Source: Bacillota bacterium (GTDB lineage: Bacteria > Bacillota > Bacilli > Alicyclobacillales > SLC66). From it: a DNA stretch of 15,928 nt. The notes beneath the pieces were generated by a model. It saw only the letters and a program-made list of their open reading frames with translations. It searched no databases and was not told the DNA's origin. Of the stretch, positions 7,869 through 14,997 are shown piece by piece. The stretch covers positions 1 to 15,928 of the forward strand of contig JAKACU010000046.1 of assembly GCA_021821185.1 (NCBI GenBank). The letters run 5' to 3'. The first letter of the stretch is position 1. Each line of letters opens with the position of its first letter. A program made the position numbers and the translations under genes.

Positions 7869-7890
7869 ACTTAACACTACGTGTAAAGTT
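7868..7890. promoter_or_regulatory. Inverted repeat upstream of glnR (possible operator)
   Basis: AACTTAACAC (7868-7877) and GTGTAAAGTT (7881-7890) form 10-bp arms with one mismatch and a 3-nt centre. The repeat overlaps the ynbB stop codon and ends about 15 nt before glnR. It contains TAACA and TGTAA half-sites in the opposite (outward) arrangement from the GlnR/TnrA consensus TGTNA-N7-TNACA, so calling it a GlnR operator is only a guess. No T run follows, so it is not a terminator. Confidence 0.4.
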
Positions 7891-7905
7891 GGGTTTGGGG
7901 AGGCG

Positions 7906-8337
7906 ATGACTTTGGATGAAGAGACACGGCGAAATCTCGCGCTTTTCCCCATTGGTATTGTGCAACGTTTGACGGATTTGACTGCACGTCAGATTCGGTA
8001 TTACGAACAGCATGAGTTAATTCATCCAGAACGCACAGAGGGGAACCAAAGATTATTTTCTTTTAATGATGTGGAACGACTGTTAGAGATAAAAGCATTG
8101 ATTGATAAGGGACTTAACATCGCTGGTATTAAGGCAGTGATTGAAAAGGCACCGCTTGCGGATAAGGAGGAAGCGCAAAGCTTGGCGCAAGCGGCCAAGG
8201 AAGTGCGTGCTGAGCTAACAGAGGCGGAATTGCACGAACTATTACTGCGAGAGCTAGCTGATCGGGCAGGTCGACAGGGTAACCCCGCTTCAATGATTCA
8301 GGGAGAGTTATCGCGCTTTTTTCACGGTAAAGGATAA
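7906..8337 (+). CDS. glnR: Nitrogen-metabolism repressor GlnR (MerR family)
   Basis: MerR-type DNA-binding repressor that, in Bacillus, represses glnRA when glutamine is plentiful, being activated by feedback-inhibited glutamine synthetase. The winged-helix segment LTARQIRYYEQHELIHPER and a following LFSFNDVERLLEIK agree closely with B. subtilis GlnR. The C terminus ends in ELSRFFHGKG, matching the autoinhibitory tail that contacts glutamine synthetase. The product is 143 residues from ATG 7906, but GGGGAGG ends only 2 nt before that ATG. TTG 7912, in frame with 8 nt spacing, is the better-spaced start and would give 141 residues. glnA follows 38 nt after the stop with no terminator, so the two are one operon. 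Confidence 0.96.
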   Translation: MTLDEETRRNLALFPIGIVQRLTDLTARQIRYYEQHELIHPERTEGNQRLFSFNDVERLLEIKALIDKGLNIAGIKAVIEKAPLADKEEAQSLAQAAKEVRAELTEAELHELLLRELADRAGRQGNPASMIQGELSRFFHGKG

Positions 8338-8375
8338 AAGAAATAGCGATCATGACGGGGAAGGTGTTGTAATCG

Positions 8376-9713
8376 ATGCGCAAGGACTACACGCGGGACG
8401 ATATCGTGCTTTTGGCAAAAGAGCAGGATGTTCGGTACTTACGCCTGCAATTTACCGATTTGTTAGGTGTGATTAAAAATGTCGAGGTGCCCATCAGCCA
8501 GCTTGCCAAGGCATTAGATAATAAAATTATGTTTGACGGCTCTTCTATCGAAGGTTTTGTGCGCATCGAAGAGTCTGACATGTACCTCTACCCGGATTTG
8601 TCATCATGGTTGGTGTTTCCATGGCATGGTGGACAAGGAAAGGTGGCCCGGCTCATCTGTGACATCCATATGCCGGATGGCTCACCTTTTGCAGGAGATC
8701 CGAGAAGTATCTTAAAAAGAGCTTTGGATTATGCCAACTCCTTAGGCTTTCCCACCATGAATGTGGGATCGGAGCCGGAGTTTTTCCTGTTGCAGATGGA
8801 TGAACACGGGAACCCGACAACAGAGGTAAATGATCAAGGCGGTTATTTTGATTTAGCACCAGTTGACCTTGGCGAAAATTGCCGAAGGGAGATTGTGCTG
8901 GTTCTTGAATCGCTTGGCTTTGAAATTGAGGCATCACACCATGAAGTCGCACCTGGACAACATGAAATTGATTTTAAATACGCACAGGCACTTCAAGCGG
9001 CTGACAACATCATGACGTTTAAGCTCGTCGTGAAAACGGTCGCAAGGCAGTTTGGATTACATGCGACGTTTATGCCTAAACCTTTATTTGGGTTAAATGG
9101 GTCAGGTATGCATTGCCATCAATCACTTTTTAATGAAACAGGCAATGCGTTCTATGATGCGTCTGATGAGTTTGGCTTAAGCACCATTGCAAGGCACTAT
9201 CTTGCCGGAATATTGGCCCATGCGCGTGGTTTTACTGCCGTCACGAATCCGATCGTGAACTCGTACAAACGTCTTGTCCCGGGCTATGAAGCACCGTGTC
9301 ATATTGCATGGTCAGGCAAGAATCGCTCACCTCTTGTGCGCGTACCCGCATCACGCGGCATTGGCACACGTATCGAAGTGCGTAGTCCTGATCCTTCGAC
9401 GAATCCCTATCTCGCTATTGCTGTTATGTTGCGTGCGGGGCTTGACGGGGTGGAAAGGAAATTGATGCCGCCAGCTCCTGTTAATCGCAATATTTATATC
9501 ATGAATGAAATGGAGCGTGTCCGTGCCGGGATACACAGTTTACCTGATAATTTGCGCGAAGCACTTGATGAATTAGCGAATGATGAAGTGATTCGTGGTG
9601 CCTTGGGGGAACATGCTTATGCACATTTTTATGAAGCGAAGATGATTGAATGGGATATGTTTCGTACAGCGGTCCATCCGTGGGAACGAGAACAGTACCT
9701 GTCACTATATTGA
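8376..9713 (+). CDS. glnA: Glutamine synthetase, type I (GSI-alpha)
   Basis: Makes glutamine from glutamate, ammonia and ATP as a cytoplasmic dodecamer. The 445 residues match the short GSI-alpha form of Bacillota, with no adenylylation-loop insertion. Visible motifs are the DGSSIEGF segment (54-61), the metal-binding GSEPEFF, the ammonia/ATP-site [16 protein letters not shown] region, the [13 protein letters not shown] flap containing the catalytic Glu, and [15 protein letters not shown] near the end. R63 aligns with the B. subtilis arginine required for glutamine feedback inhibition. ATG 8376 is preceded by GGGGAAGG about 11 nt upstream. It is downstream of glnR in the classic order and ends at a strong terminator shared with convergent lexA. 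In Bacillus the feedback-inhibited enzyme also signals to GlnR. Confidence 0.98.
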   Translation: MRKDYTRDDIVLLAKEQDVRYLRLQFTDLLGVIKNVEVPISQLAKALDNKIMFDGSSIEGFVRIEESDMYLYPDLSSWLVFPWHGGQGKVARLICDIHMPDGSPFAGDPRSILKRALDYANSLGFPTMNVGSEPEFFLLQMDEHGNPTTEVNDQGGYFDLAPVDLGENCRREIVLVLESLGFEIEASHHEVAPGQHEIDFKYAQALQAADNIMTFKLVVKTVARQFGLHATFMPKPLFGLNGSGMHCHQSLFNETGNAFYDASDEFGLSTIARHYLAGILAHARGFTAVTNPIVNSYKRLVPGYEAPCHIAWSGKNRSPLVRVPASRGIGTRIEVRSPDPSTNPYLAIAVMLRAGLDGVERKLMPPAPVNRNIYIMNEMERVRAGIHSLPDNLREALDELANDEVIRGALGEHAYAHFYEAKMIEWDMFRTAVHPWEREQYLSLY

Positions 9714-9736
9714 TGGCATAAGAGGAGAAAGGCATG

Positions 9737-9764
9737 AGGCGGCGATTTCTATCGCTGCCTTTTT
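9737..9764. terminator. Terminator between convergent glnA and lexA
   Basis: AGGCGGCGAT (9737-9746) pairs with ATCGCTGCCT (9751-9760), with one G-U pair and a 4-nt loop, and runs into five T on the plus strand. It is a strong plus-strand terminator for glnRA. The tail overlaps the lexA stop codon (complement of 9763-9765). On the minus strand the same hairpin lacks a good U tract, so it may stop lexA transcripts only weakly. Confidence 0.88.
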
Positions 9765-10377
9765 ATAATGAGCGCCACAAGCCTACAACCTTACCTATAA
9801 CCGAAATATTTCGATAAAATAAAGGTTCCATCGAATCGTTCTCTGGCTGTAAACGGATCCGATCTTTTTCTCGAAAGTAACGTTTCACCGTAGCCTCACC
9901 GTCTTCCGTCATGGCCACGATCACATCGCCATTGACTGCTGTGGCTTGTCTCTTTACGTAAACGATGTCCCTTGAAAATATCCCCGCATTGATCATGCTA
10001 TCACCGATGACGCGCAAGGCAAATACAGTGTCAATATCTTGCATGGGAGTCAGTAAAGGGATATATCCTTCGATATCTTCCACAGCCGAGATGGGGATAC
10101 CTGCCGTTACTCTGCCGATAAGTGGAACAACCGGGAATGTGCCAGTATGTTGAGAATGGTCGTCAATCACTTCGATGGCGCGAGGTTTCGTTTTATTACG
10201 ACGAATTAAGCCACGCTTTTCAAGTTGGGAAAGATGTCCATGAACCGTGGAGGTACTCATGACACCGACGGCTTCGCCAATTTCACGCACGGACGGTGGA
10301 TAGCCTCGAAGCATGACTTCACTTTTTATAAAGGCAAGAATCGCATCTTGTTTTTCAATGGCGTTTGCGCGCCCCAT
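9763..10377 (-). CDS. lexA: SOS repressor LexA
   Basis: Transcriptional repressor of the SOS regulon and self-cleaving S24-family protease. The N-terminal winged helix-turn-helix spans roughly residues 1-70 (PPSVREIGEAVG, then the recognition region STSTVHGHLSQLEKRG). The scissile bond is A92-G93 in the VTAGIP segment. The catalytic dyad is S127 (GDSM) and K165 (EATVKRYF). From ATG at 10375-10377 the protein is 204 residues, standard for LexA. The frame is open to a TTG at 10401, but GAAAGGGG lies about 10 nt before the chosen ATG and within the longer version, so the shorter start is preferred. A canonical promoter and a near-perfect LexA box are just upstream, indicating autoregulation. Confidence 0.97.
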   Translation of the reverse strand: MGRANAIEKQDAILAFIKSEVMLRGYPPSVREIGEAVGVMSTSTVHGHLSQLEKRGLIRRNKTKPRAIEVIDDHSQHTGTFPVVPLIGRVTAGIPISAVEDIEGYIPLLTPMQDIDTVFALRVIGDSMINAGIFSRDIVYVKRQATAVNGDVIVAMTEDGEATVKRYFREKDRIRLQPENDSMEPLFYRNISVIGKVVGLWRSL

Positions 10378-10415
10378 GCCGATCATTCCCCTTTCGTCCA
10401 AATGTTTCTATGGGG

Positions 10416-10444
10416 AGTATAGCATGCTACAATGAGGTTGACAA
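10416..10444 (-). promoter_or_regulatory. lexA promoter
   Basis: On the minus strand, TTGTCA (complement of 10439-10444) and TATACT (complement of 10416-10421) are separated by exactly 17 bp. The -35 overlaps the LexA box at 10442-10455. The leader before the lexA ATG is about 30 nt. Confidence 0.8.
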
Positions 10445-10455
10445 ACACGTGTTCG
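10442..10455. promoter_or_regulatory. LexA (DinR/Cheo) box
   Basis: CAAACACGTGTTCG matches the Gram-positive LexA consensus CGAAC-N4-GTTCG with a single mismatch (A for G at position 2). It overlaps the -35 of the lexA promoter and lies in the 194-bp region between lexA and the divergent response regulator gene. Family knowledge strongly supports negative autoregulation of lexA; control of the divergent gene is inference. Confidence 0.82.
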
Positions 10456-10571
10456 GTTAGTGATTGATTATACTATACCTCTGCTGTACATTTCAGTATT
10501 TCTACAGCATCAATCCGTATAGTGAGAGACGGCATTCTCTTGATGATTATAACGCGTTGGAGATGATATGT

Positions 10572-11252
10572 TTGCCTAAGATACTCTTGGTAGAAGATGA
10601 TGCCATGCTAGGTCCTGCTCTCGTTGATTTGCTGCACGAAGAACAATATGAGGTGACGTTAGCAACGGATGGCATGTCTGCTGTCCAATACGCCCAAGAT
10701 GGTGTATACGATGTTGTGGTTTTGGACGTGATGCTTCCGGAACTTGATGGTTTTTCTGTGGTTAAGCAACTGCGTAAAGATAAGAATCTGATTCCCGTCC
10801 TAATGCTTACCGCTCGAGACAGTGTGCATGATCGAGTGCATGGACTTGATGTGGGCGCCGATGATTATTTGGTGAAACCCTTTGCGACTACCGAATTGCT
10901 TGCTCGCGTGCGTGCTCTATTGCGCCGGCTGGGTGGTGAATTTGAGGATCCTGATGTCGTGACGTTGGGGGCCATATCGTTTCACACAGCTGCGCGTGAA
11001 CTGATGGTAGGTGATGAGATTTCCATATTACCACCAAAAGAGGCCGTATTGCTTGAATTGTTACTACGACACCGCGGACAAGTATTGACGCGATCGCAGT
11101 TGATGGACAGAATTTGGGGTTTTGAGGGTGACGTTTTAGAAAACACGCTAGAAACCTATATTTCTAAGTTACGCAAGCGATTGGAGTGCGATGGATGTCC
11201 GACCATTCAAACCGTTCGCGGTCTTGGGTATCGCTTACAGATAAATGGCTGA
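10572..11252 (+). CDS. OmpR/PhoB-family response regulator
   Basis: DNA-binding two-component response regulator, 226 residues from the chosen start. The receiver domain has the acidic pair D9/D10 (VEDD), phosphoacceptor D52 (VVVLDVMLP) and the VKPF lysine. The C-terminal winged helix (about 125-226) has the ILTRSQLMDRIWG and VRGLGYRL motifs of the OmpR/PhoB group. The open frame extends to 10464, but TTG 10572 is preferred: GGAG (10559-10562) is 9 nt upstream and MPKILLVEDD is the usual family beginning. The extension of about 36 residues is Tyr/Cys-rich and unlike the family. Its 3' end overlaps the kinase gene. The regulated genes are unknown. Confidence 0.93.
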   Translation: MPKILLVEDDAMLGPALVDLLHEEQYEVTLATDGMSAVQYAQDGVYDVVVLDVMLPELDGFSVVKQLRKDKNLIPVLMLTARDSVHDRVHGLDVGADDYLVKPFATTELLARVRALLRRLGGEFEDPDVVTLGAISFHTAARELMVGDEISILPPKEAVLLELLLRHRGQVLTRSQLMDRIWGFEGDVLENTLETYISKLRKRLECDGCPTIQTVRGLGYRLQING

Positions 11253-12523
11253 TTCGCAAGCAACGTGTCAGGCTTGCCCTTGTTAATATGGCCGTTCTTG
11301 CAGTCATATGGAGCGGTCTATCCTTATTGGTGTATACGTTGCTTGCAAAAGACACCGATCATTCGATCGATCAGCGTCTGGCCGGCATGGCTCAACAAGT
11401 GATTTCTCAGCAAATGGCATCTGGATTCTCTTTTGAGGCTCCCGAACTTCATGGTATTGACGGTGATTTGTTCATATCAATTTGGAACATGGTTCCTCAA
11501 TATCAAATGCAACCGCATATTTCTGAGGGTACCATTTATTCTCAAGATCTATTGCTGACGCTGTCACATATGGCACAGCAAAATTTCGGAGAAACAAGTT
11601 ACAAGAATGTCACTTCAAATGGTACGACGTTTCGTGTACTAGAGGTGCAATTATCCAATCATCCACGTCGTGTGCTACAAATTACAGAAGATATTGGGCC
11701 GCAATTAGAGGTTTTATACAGGCTGCTTGGCTTGTTGTTACTCGCTGGATTCGTTGGCATATTGTTTACCATTATCGGCGGTTATTCCCTTGGGTTATGG
11801 ACGCTGCGGCCGCTGATGGCGGCAAGGAAACGAGAACAGGAATTTGTCACTGATATTTCGCATGAGTTGCGTACGCCACTTTCGGTGATGATGACGCACT
11901 TGGAGTTGTTGTTACGGCACGTAGAAGATCCGCTACAGGATCACTTAAACTGGATGGAAGCGATTTATAGTGAAAATCGGCGTATGGCACATTTGGTGGA
12001 CGACCTGCTGGATATGGCAAGAATCGAAGCAGGGGAACAATTTGTGAAAGCGGCTCCAGTTTCCATCGTGGATGTCTGCCAGGAGGTTACAGCAGTTTTT
12101 GAGATGGTTCTCGCACAAAAAGGGTTGGCATTTACAACGTCCTTACCAGACCAAGGTTATGTTTTTGGAGATTCATTGCGTTTGCGCCAACTGTTGACGA
12201 TCTTGCTTGATAATGCACAGAAGTATACCGTAAACGGAAGTATCACTCTTAGTGTCGTACGAACCGGAGTTTATTTTGATATTACCGTGGCAGATACTGG
12301 TATTGGTATCGCTCCTGATTTGTTAGCGAAAGTGACTGAACGATTTGTACGTGGTGATGTTGCACGTACACGGGCAAAATCGACGGGACTCGGTTTGGCT
12401 ATTGCCAAGCGGATTGTTTCTTCGCATCAAGGCAAAATGACGATCCAAAGCGAAGTGGGAAAAGGCACTGAAATTACGATTCGTTTGCGTGCTTATGATC
12501 AATCTGTCGACAAATTACGCTAG
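11195..12523 (+). CDS. Membrane sensor histidine kinase (partner of the upstream regulator)
   Basis: Two-component sensor kinase of about 442 residues. TM1 is at about 27-51, an extracytoplasmic sensor of about 125 residues follows (52-176), and TM2 is at about 177-201. A HAMP domain is absent or very short before the HisKA segment, which has phosphoacceptor H223 in the SHELRTPLS motif. The HATPase domain shows the N box (LLDNAQKY), the G1 box DTGIGI, an F box (ERFVRGD) and G2 GLGLAIAKRI. ATG 11195 was chosen because GGAG (11183-11186) is 8 nt upstream; GTG 11186 is the alternative. It overlaps the regulator gene by 58 nt, so the pair is surely co-expressed. I do not recognise the sensor domain or its signal. 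Confidence 0.93.
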   Translation: MSDHSNRSRSWVSLTDKWLIRKQRVRLALVNMAVLAVIWSGLSLLVYTLLAKDTDHSIDQRLAGMAQQVISQQMASGFSFEAPELHGIDGDLFISIWNMVPQYQMQPHISEGTIYSQDLLLTLSHMAQQNFGETSYKNVTSNGTTFRVLEVQLSNHPRRVLQITEDIGPQLEVLYRLLGLLLLAGFVGILFTIIGGYSLGLWTLRPLMAARKREQEFVTDISHELRTPLSVMMTHLELLLRHVEDPLQDHLNWMEAIYSENRRMAHLVDDLLDMARIEAGEQFVKAAPVSIVDVCQEVTAVFEMVLAQKGLAFTTSLPDQGYVFGDSLRLRQLLTILLDNAQKYTVNGSITLSVVRTGVYFDITVADTGIGIAPDLLAKVTERFVRGDVARTRAKSTGLGLAIAKRIVSSHQGKMTIQSEVGKGTEITIRLRAYDQSVDKLR

Positions 12524-12616
12524 ATAGCCGTGACTTTGTTCACATTCTGCATCAGGAATGGTACAGTTAGCAGGGAAGTATTAGATACGGCAGAATCAGC
12601 GGAGGTGGCAACGACC

Positions 12617-13570
12617 GTGGTAGATGGTCATTTTACAGGAACATCGTATCGATTGTTTTCAGGATCGTCCAATCGTGAATTGGCAGAACAAGTAGCTCAC
12701 AGTCTTGGTGTTGAACTCGGTCAGGTCCACCTTTCTAAGTTTAAGAGTGGCGAATTATATGCTCAATTTCCTGATAGTGTTCGCGGCGTAGATGTTTATT
12801 TGCTGCAATCATTTTCTCCCCCTATCAACGATCACTTTGTTGAGTTATTGCTTATGATTGATGCGCTTAAGCGCAGTTCAGTAGGACGTATAAATGTGAT
12901 CATCCCTTACTTTGGTTATGGCAGACAAGAAAAGCAGGGCATTTCTCGTGAGCCCATTTCAGCTAAAGTCGTTGCGGATGTGTTAACGACGGTAGGGGCT
13001 CATCGTGTGATTACGCTTGATTTGCACGCTGCTGCAATTCAAGGTTTTTTCAATATTCCGGTGGATCATTTGTCAGCACTTCAGGTTCTCGCTGACGAAG
13101 TTCGCTCAATGAATCTTGAAAATGCAGTTGTTGTGTCTCCTGACGCAGGACGAGCCAAGACGGCTGAAAAGTTTGCAGCGATTCTTGACTTGCCGATGGC
13201 TATCATGCATAAAGGCAGACCCAGTCATAATGAAGCTGTGATTACCCATCTCATTGGCGACGTGAAAGATAAAACACCCGTTGTTATTGAAGATATCATC
13301 GATACCGGAGGAACTATCGTACAAGTGGTTGACACGCTTGTCGCGATGGGAGCCCGGCAAAATGCGGTTTTGTGCGCGACACACGGAGTGTTTTCAACAC
13401 CAGCGGAGACACGGCTACAGCACAAGGCTATCGCTCAGGTGCTTGTGACTGACAGTATCCCTTTGCCTGTAACCATGAAAGATGTGCCGATTAAAGTACT
13501 GCCGATTGCTCCGCTATTGGCGCGTACGATAGATCGTGTGCATCAAAATCTAGCGCTTAGCACGATGTGA
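12617..13570 (+). CDS. prs: Ribose-phosphate pyrophosphokinase (PRPP synthetase), divergent
   Basis: Transfers pyrophosphate from ATP to ribose 5-phosphate to make PRPP for nucleotide, His and Trp synthesis. GTG 12617 gives 317 residues, the same length as B. subtilis Prs; GGAGG lies 11 nt upstream. The open frame runs to 12530, but those 29 residues have no ribosome binding site or family match. ATP-site R103/Q104, D135-L-H137 and the catalytic-loop K199/R201 (KGRP) remain, and the PRPP loop reads EDIIDTGGT (225-233). Several usual signature residues differ: RQDRK is RQEKQ, DLHAGQIQGFF is DLHAAAIQGFF, KRRP is KGRP and DDIIDTAGT is EDIIDTGGT. It may be a second, specialised copy rather than the main housekeeping enzyme. 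Confidence 0.88.
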   Translation: MVDGHFTGTSYRLFSGSSNRELAEQVAHSLGVELGQVHLSKFKSGELYAQFPDSVRGVDVYLLQSFSPPINDHFVELLLMIDALKRSSVGRINVIIPYFGYGRQEKQGISREPISAKVVADVLTTVGAHRVITLDLHAAAIQGFFNIPVDHLSALQVLADEVRSMNLENAVVVSPDAGRAKTAEKFAAILDLPMAIMHKGRPSHNEAVITHLIGDVKDKTPVVIEDIIDTGGTIVQVVDTLVAMGARQNAVLCATHGVFSTPAETRLQHKAIAQVLVTDSIPLPVTMKDVPIKVLPIAPLLARTIDRVHQNLALSTM

Positions 13571-13648
13571 GTTTTCTTTAGCTATGGAACAAGCTCTTGC
13601 TGCGTATAGTGGTTGTAACACCATTATATGGCGGGAAGGGGTTTGTGC

Positions 13649-14287
13649 ATGCAACAACGGCAATATCACGACCATATGAAACAGCAAATGAAGCCTCATG
13701 TTAGAAAGATGCCCGTACGAAAAAAACGTCCTGTGCGGGAAGTCCTCAAGGCGGTTCGGCTAGAACCTTTAACTTTTACGGTGCGTCCCATGGATCCTGT
13801 CCGCGATGCTGAACGAGTGTCGCGGTATCACGTGGAATTGGTCTTGTTGCAAAATGAATTATGGCACAAATTGGCCAATCAAACTTTTGATGTAAAGGAG
13901 ACGCGCCGACAAATCGCAACACGCGCGGAAACGCAGAATTTCTTGCGCCAAGTCAGTGCCATGATGTCCCGGCGCGAAGGGATGGTGTATCTGCTTGAAA
14001 CGGCCCATCGAGAACCTGTGGGTTACGTTTTTGTCACAGAGACGCTGGATCCTAACACATGGGATCATACTGGTATCATTGGCGAGATTTACATCGAGGA
14101 TGCTTTTCGCGGCAGAGGGGCTGGGAAGCAGGCTCTGCAAGCTGCAGAGTCTTGGCTTTCTAGTCGGGGCTTACAGTCGTATCAGGTATTTGTCACAAAA
14201 AGCAATGTGCACGCTGTCGAACTTTATCAAAAAAATGGTTATGCTATCTTTGACTATCGCATGGTGAAAAAACAGATCGCAGACTAA
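13649..14287 (+). CDS. GNAT-family N-acetyltransferase with basic N-terminal tail
   Basis: A probable acetyl-CoA-dependent acyltransferase of 212 residues; substrate unknown. The GNAT core occupies about residues 50-212. Motif A is GEIYIEDAFRGRGAGKQAL, with the R-G-x-G-A acetyl-CoA pyrophosphate loop, and motif B-like NVHAVELYQKNGYAIFDYRM closes the domain. The first 40 or so residues are strongly basic and rich in Gln, Met, Lys and Arg, likely disordered, and could bind nucleic acid or the ribosome. ATG 13649 was chosen because GGGAAGGGG lies 7 nt upstream; ATG 13628 would place that purine run inside the gene. An imperfect hairpin (13606-13627, one G-U pair) occupies the space after prs. 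The gene is convergent with a membrane-protein gene. Confidence 0.85.
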   Translation: MQQRQYHDHMKQQMKPHVRKMPVRKKRPVREVLKAVRLEPLTFTVRPMDPVRDAERVSRYHVELVLLQNELWHKLANQTFDVKETRRQIATRAETQNFLRQVSAMMSRREGMVYLLETAHREPVGYVFVTETLDPNTWDHTGIIGEIYIEDAFRGRGAGKQALQAAESWLSSRGLQSYQVFVTKSNVHAVELYQKNGYAIFDYRMVKKQIAD

Positions 14288-14293
14288 CATAAT

Positions 14294-14349
14294 AGCAAGA
14301 TGTGCTGCGGGCTTGCGTCAGATGACGCTTTGCCCGCGCGCTGCTTGCT
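14294..14349. terminator. Long GC-rich hairpin between convergent genes
   Basis: GCGGGC (14307-14312) pairs with GCCCGC (14332-14337), and inside it GCGTCA (14315-14320) pairs with TGACGC (14323-14328). An outer AGCAAG/CTTGCT pair (14294-14299 and 14344-14349) extends it. It spans the stop and last codons of the minus-strand gene and sits just after the GNAT gene. No T run is present on either strand, so it may be an unconventional bidirectional terminator or a 3'-end stabilising structure. Confidence 0.45.
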
Positions 14350-14920
14350 CAACAGCTTGAATTGGCAAGGAAATCACAAGATCTCTTGTGGCTTGATCAT
14401 AACCTGCCAATTGATAGGAGCCAAAGGTTTTTTCTACATATAAGGTATCTTTGGCATCGTTGACGTGAATGCCGTATTTGGCTCCATCCATTGCGATAGC
14501 GCCTAATAAAAGATTGGTCGGAACCGGAATGGCATCGACGGATCCGTGTACGTTTTGCAAGGTGAAATAACCGTGCGTGACACTCGGAATACCTGCTATA
14601 TCAACTGCGACATGGAACTGAAAAGCTGGGATGATAAGGGCTGCGAGCCGTACGTGTACTGTATCCCCTTGCATGAAAAGTTTTAATTCAGAAGTGGAAC
14701 GCCAGGCTAAAAAACGTTCCAAGGGAAAGTACAACTGTACACGGTTGCCACTGTTCGAAAGATCAGGTGTCACGGCATACGTGGCACTTTTCTGTCCTTG
14801 CTGTTGAACATAGGACAGGGCGCTGATTGCAGAAATAAAAATCAATCCTGTCGTCAGGACGAACCCTGAAATTAACCCTAAGGTGAAGGCGTGACGAGGT
14901 TGACGGCGTTGTCGTTGCAT
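14318..14920 (-). CDS. Single-pass membrane protein of unknown function
   Basis: I do not recognise this gene with certainty. The 200-residue product has a short basic N terminus (MQRQRRQPRH), one hydrophobic segment at about 11-36, and an extracytoplasmic domain of about 160 residues rich in beta-strand-like alternation. There is no lipobox cysteine and no obvious catalytic motif. The general build (N-terminal anchor, a conserved-looking PVPTNLLLGAI segment, then a final strand-rich tail) resembles YpmS/DUF2140 proteins, but that is a weak impression. ATG at 14918-14920 was chosen because AAAGGA lies about 9 nt upstream; a TTG-started form 13 residues longer has no such site. It is divergent from the pseudouridine synthase gene and convergent with the GNAT gene. 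Confidence 0.75.
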   Translation of the reverse strand: MQRQRRQPRHAFTLGLISGFVLTTGLIFISAISALSYVQQQGQKSATYAVTPDLSNSGNRVQLYFPLERFLAWRSTSELKLFMQGDTVHVRLAALIIPAFQFHVAVDIAGIPSVTHGYFTLQNVHGSVDAIPVPTNLLLGAIAMDGAKYGIHVNDAKDTLYVEKTFGSYQLAGYDQATRDLVISLPIQAVEQAARGQSVI

Positions 14921-14942
14921 GCGTCTGGTTCCTTTCTTTATT

Positions 14943-14956
14943 CTTGTACAAGTATA
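14943..14956 (-). promoter_or_regulatory. Weak candidate promoter and palindrome for the minus-strand gene
   Basis: TATACT on the minus strand (complement of 14951-14956) would give a start about 24 nt before the ribosome binding site region of the membrane-protein gene. A perfect 10-bp palindrome CTTGTACAAG (14943-14952) overlaps it. No good -35 is visible at 16-18 bp, so this is tentative. Confidence 0.3.
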
Positions 14957-14997
14957 CACATGGATTTTGCGTCCATGCCAGAAAGTTGAGGATTGAC

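Noticed and set aside
7800..7905. Canonical GlnR/TnrA operator (TGTNA-N7-TNACA) upstream of glnR
   Set aside because: I scanned the region and found no match; TGTCA at about 7817 is followed by TGTTA, not TNACA. Only the reversed inverted repeat at 7868-7890 is present.
10438..10466. Perfect TTGACA as the -35 of a plus-strand promoter for the response regulator
   Set aside because: At 16-18 bp downstream the sequence is TGATTG-like with no acceptable -10; the TATACT at 10469 is 25 bp away. The hexamer is mentioned in a finding but not annotated as a promoter.
10464..10571. N-terminal extension of the response regulator
   Set aside because: The extra residues are Tyr/Cys-rich, unlike any receiver domain N terminus, and overlap the probable promoter region. 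TTG 10572 has a well-spaced GGAG and a standard family beginning.
12530..12616. 29-residue N-terminal extension of the PRPP synthetase
   Set aside because: No ribosome binding site before GTG 12530, and the family length of 317 residues fits GTG 12617, which follows GGAGG.
13606..13627. Small hairpin ATAGTGGT/ACCATTAT before the GNAT gene as a terminator for prs
   Set aside because: The stem is short and AT-rich, includes a G-U pair, and is not followed by a T run. It is too weak to annotate separately.
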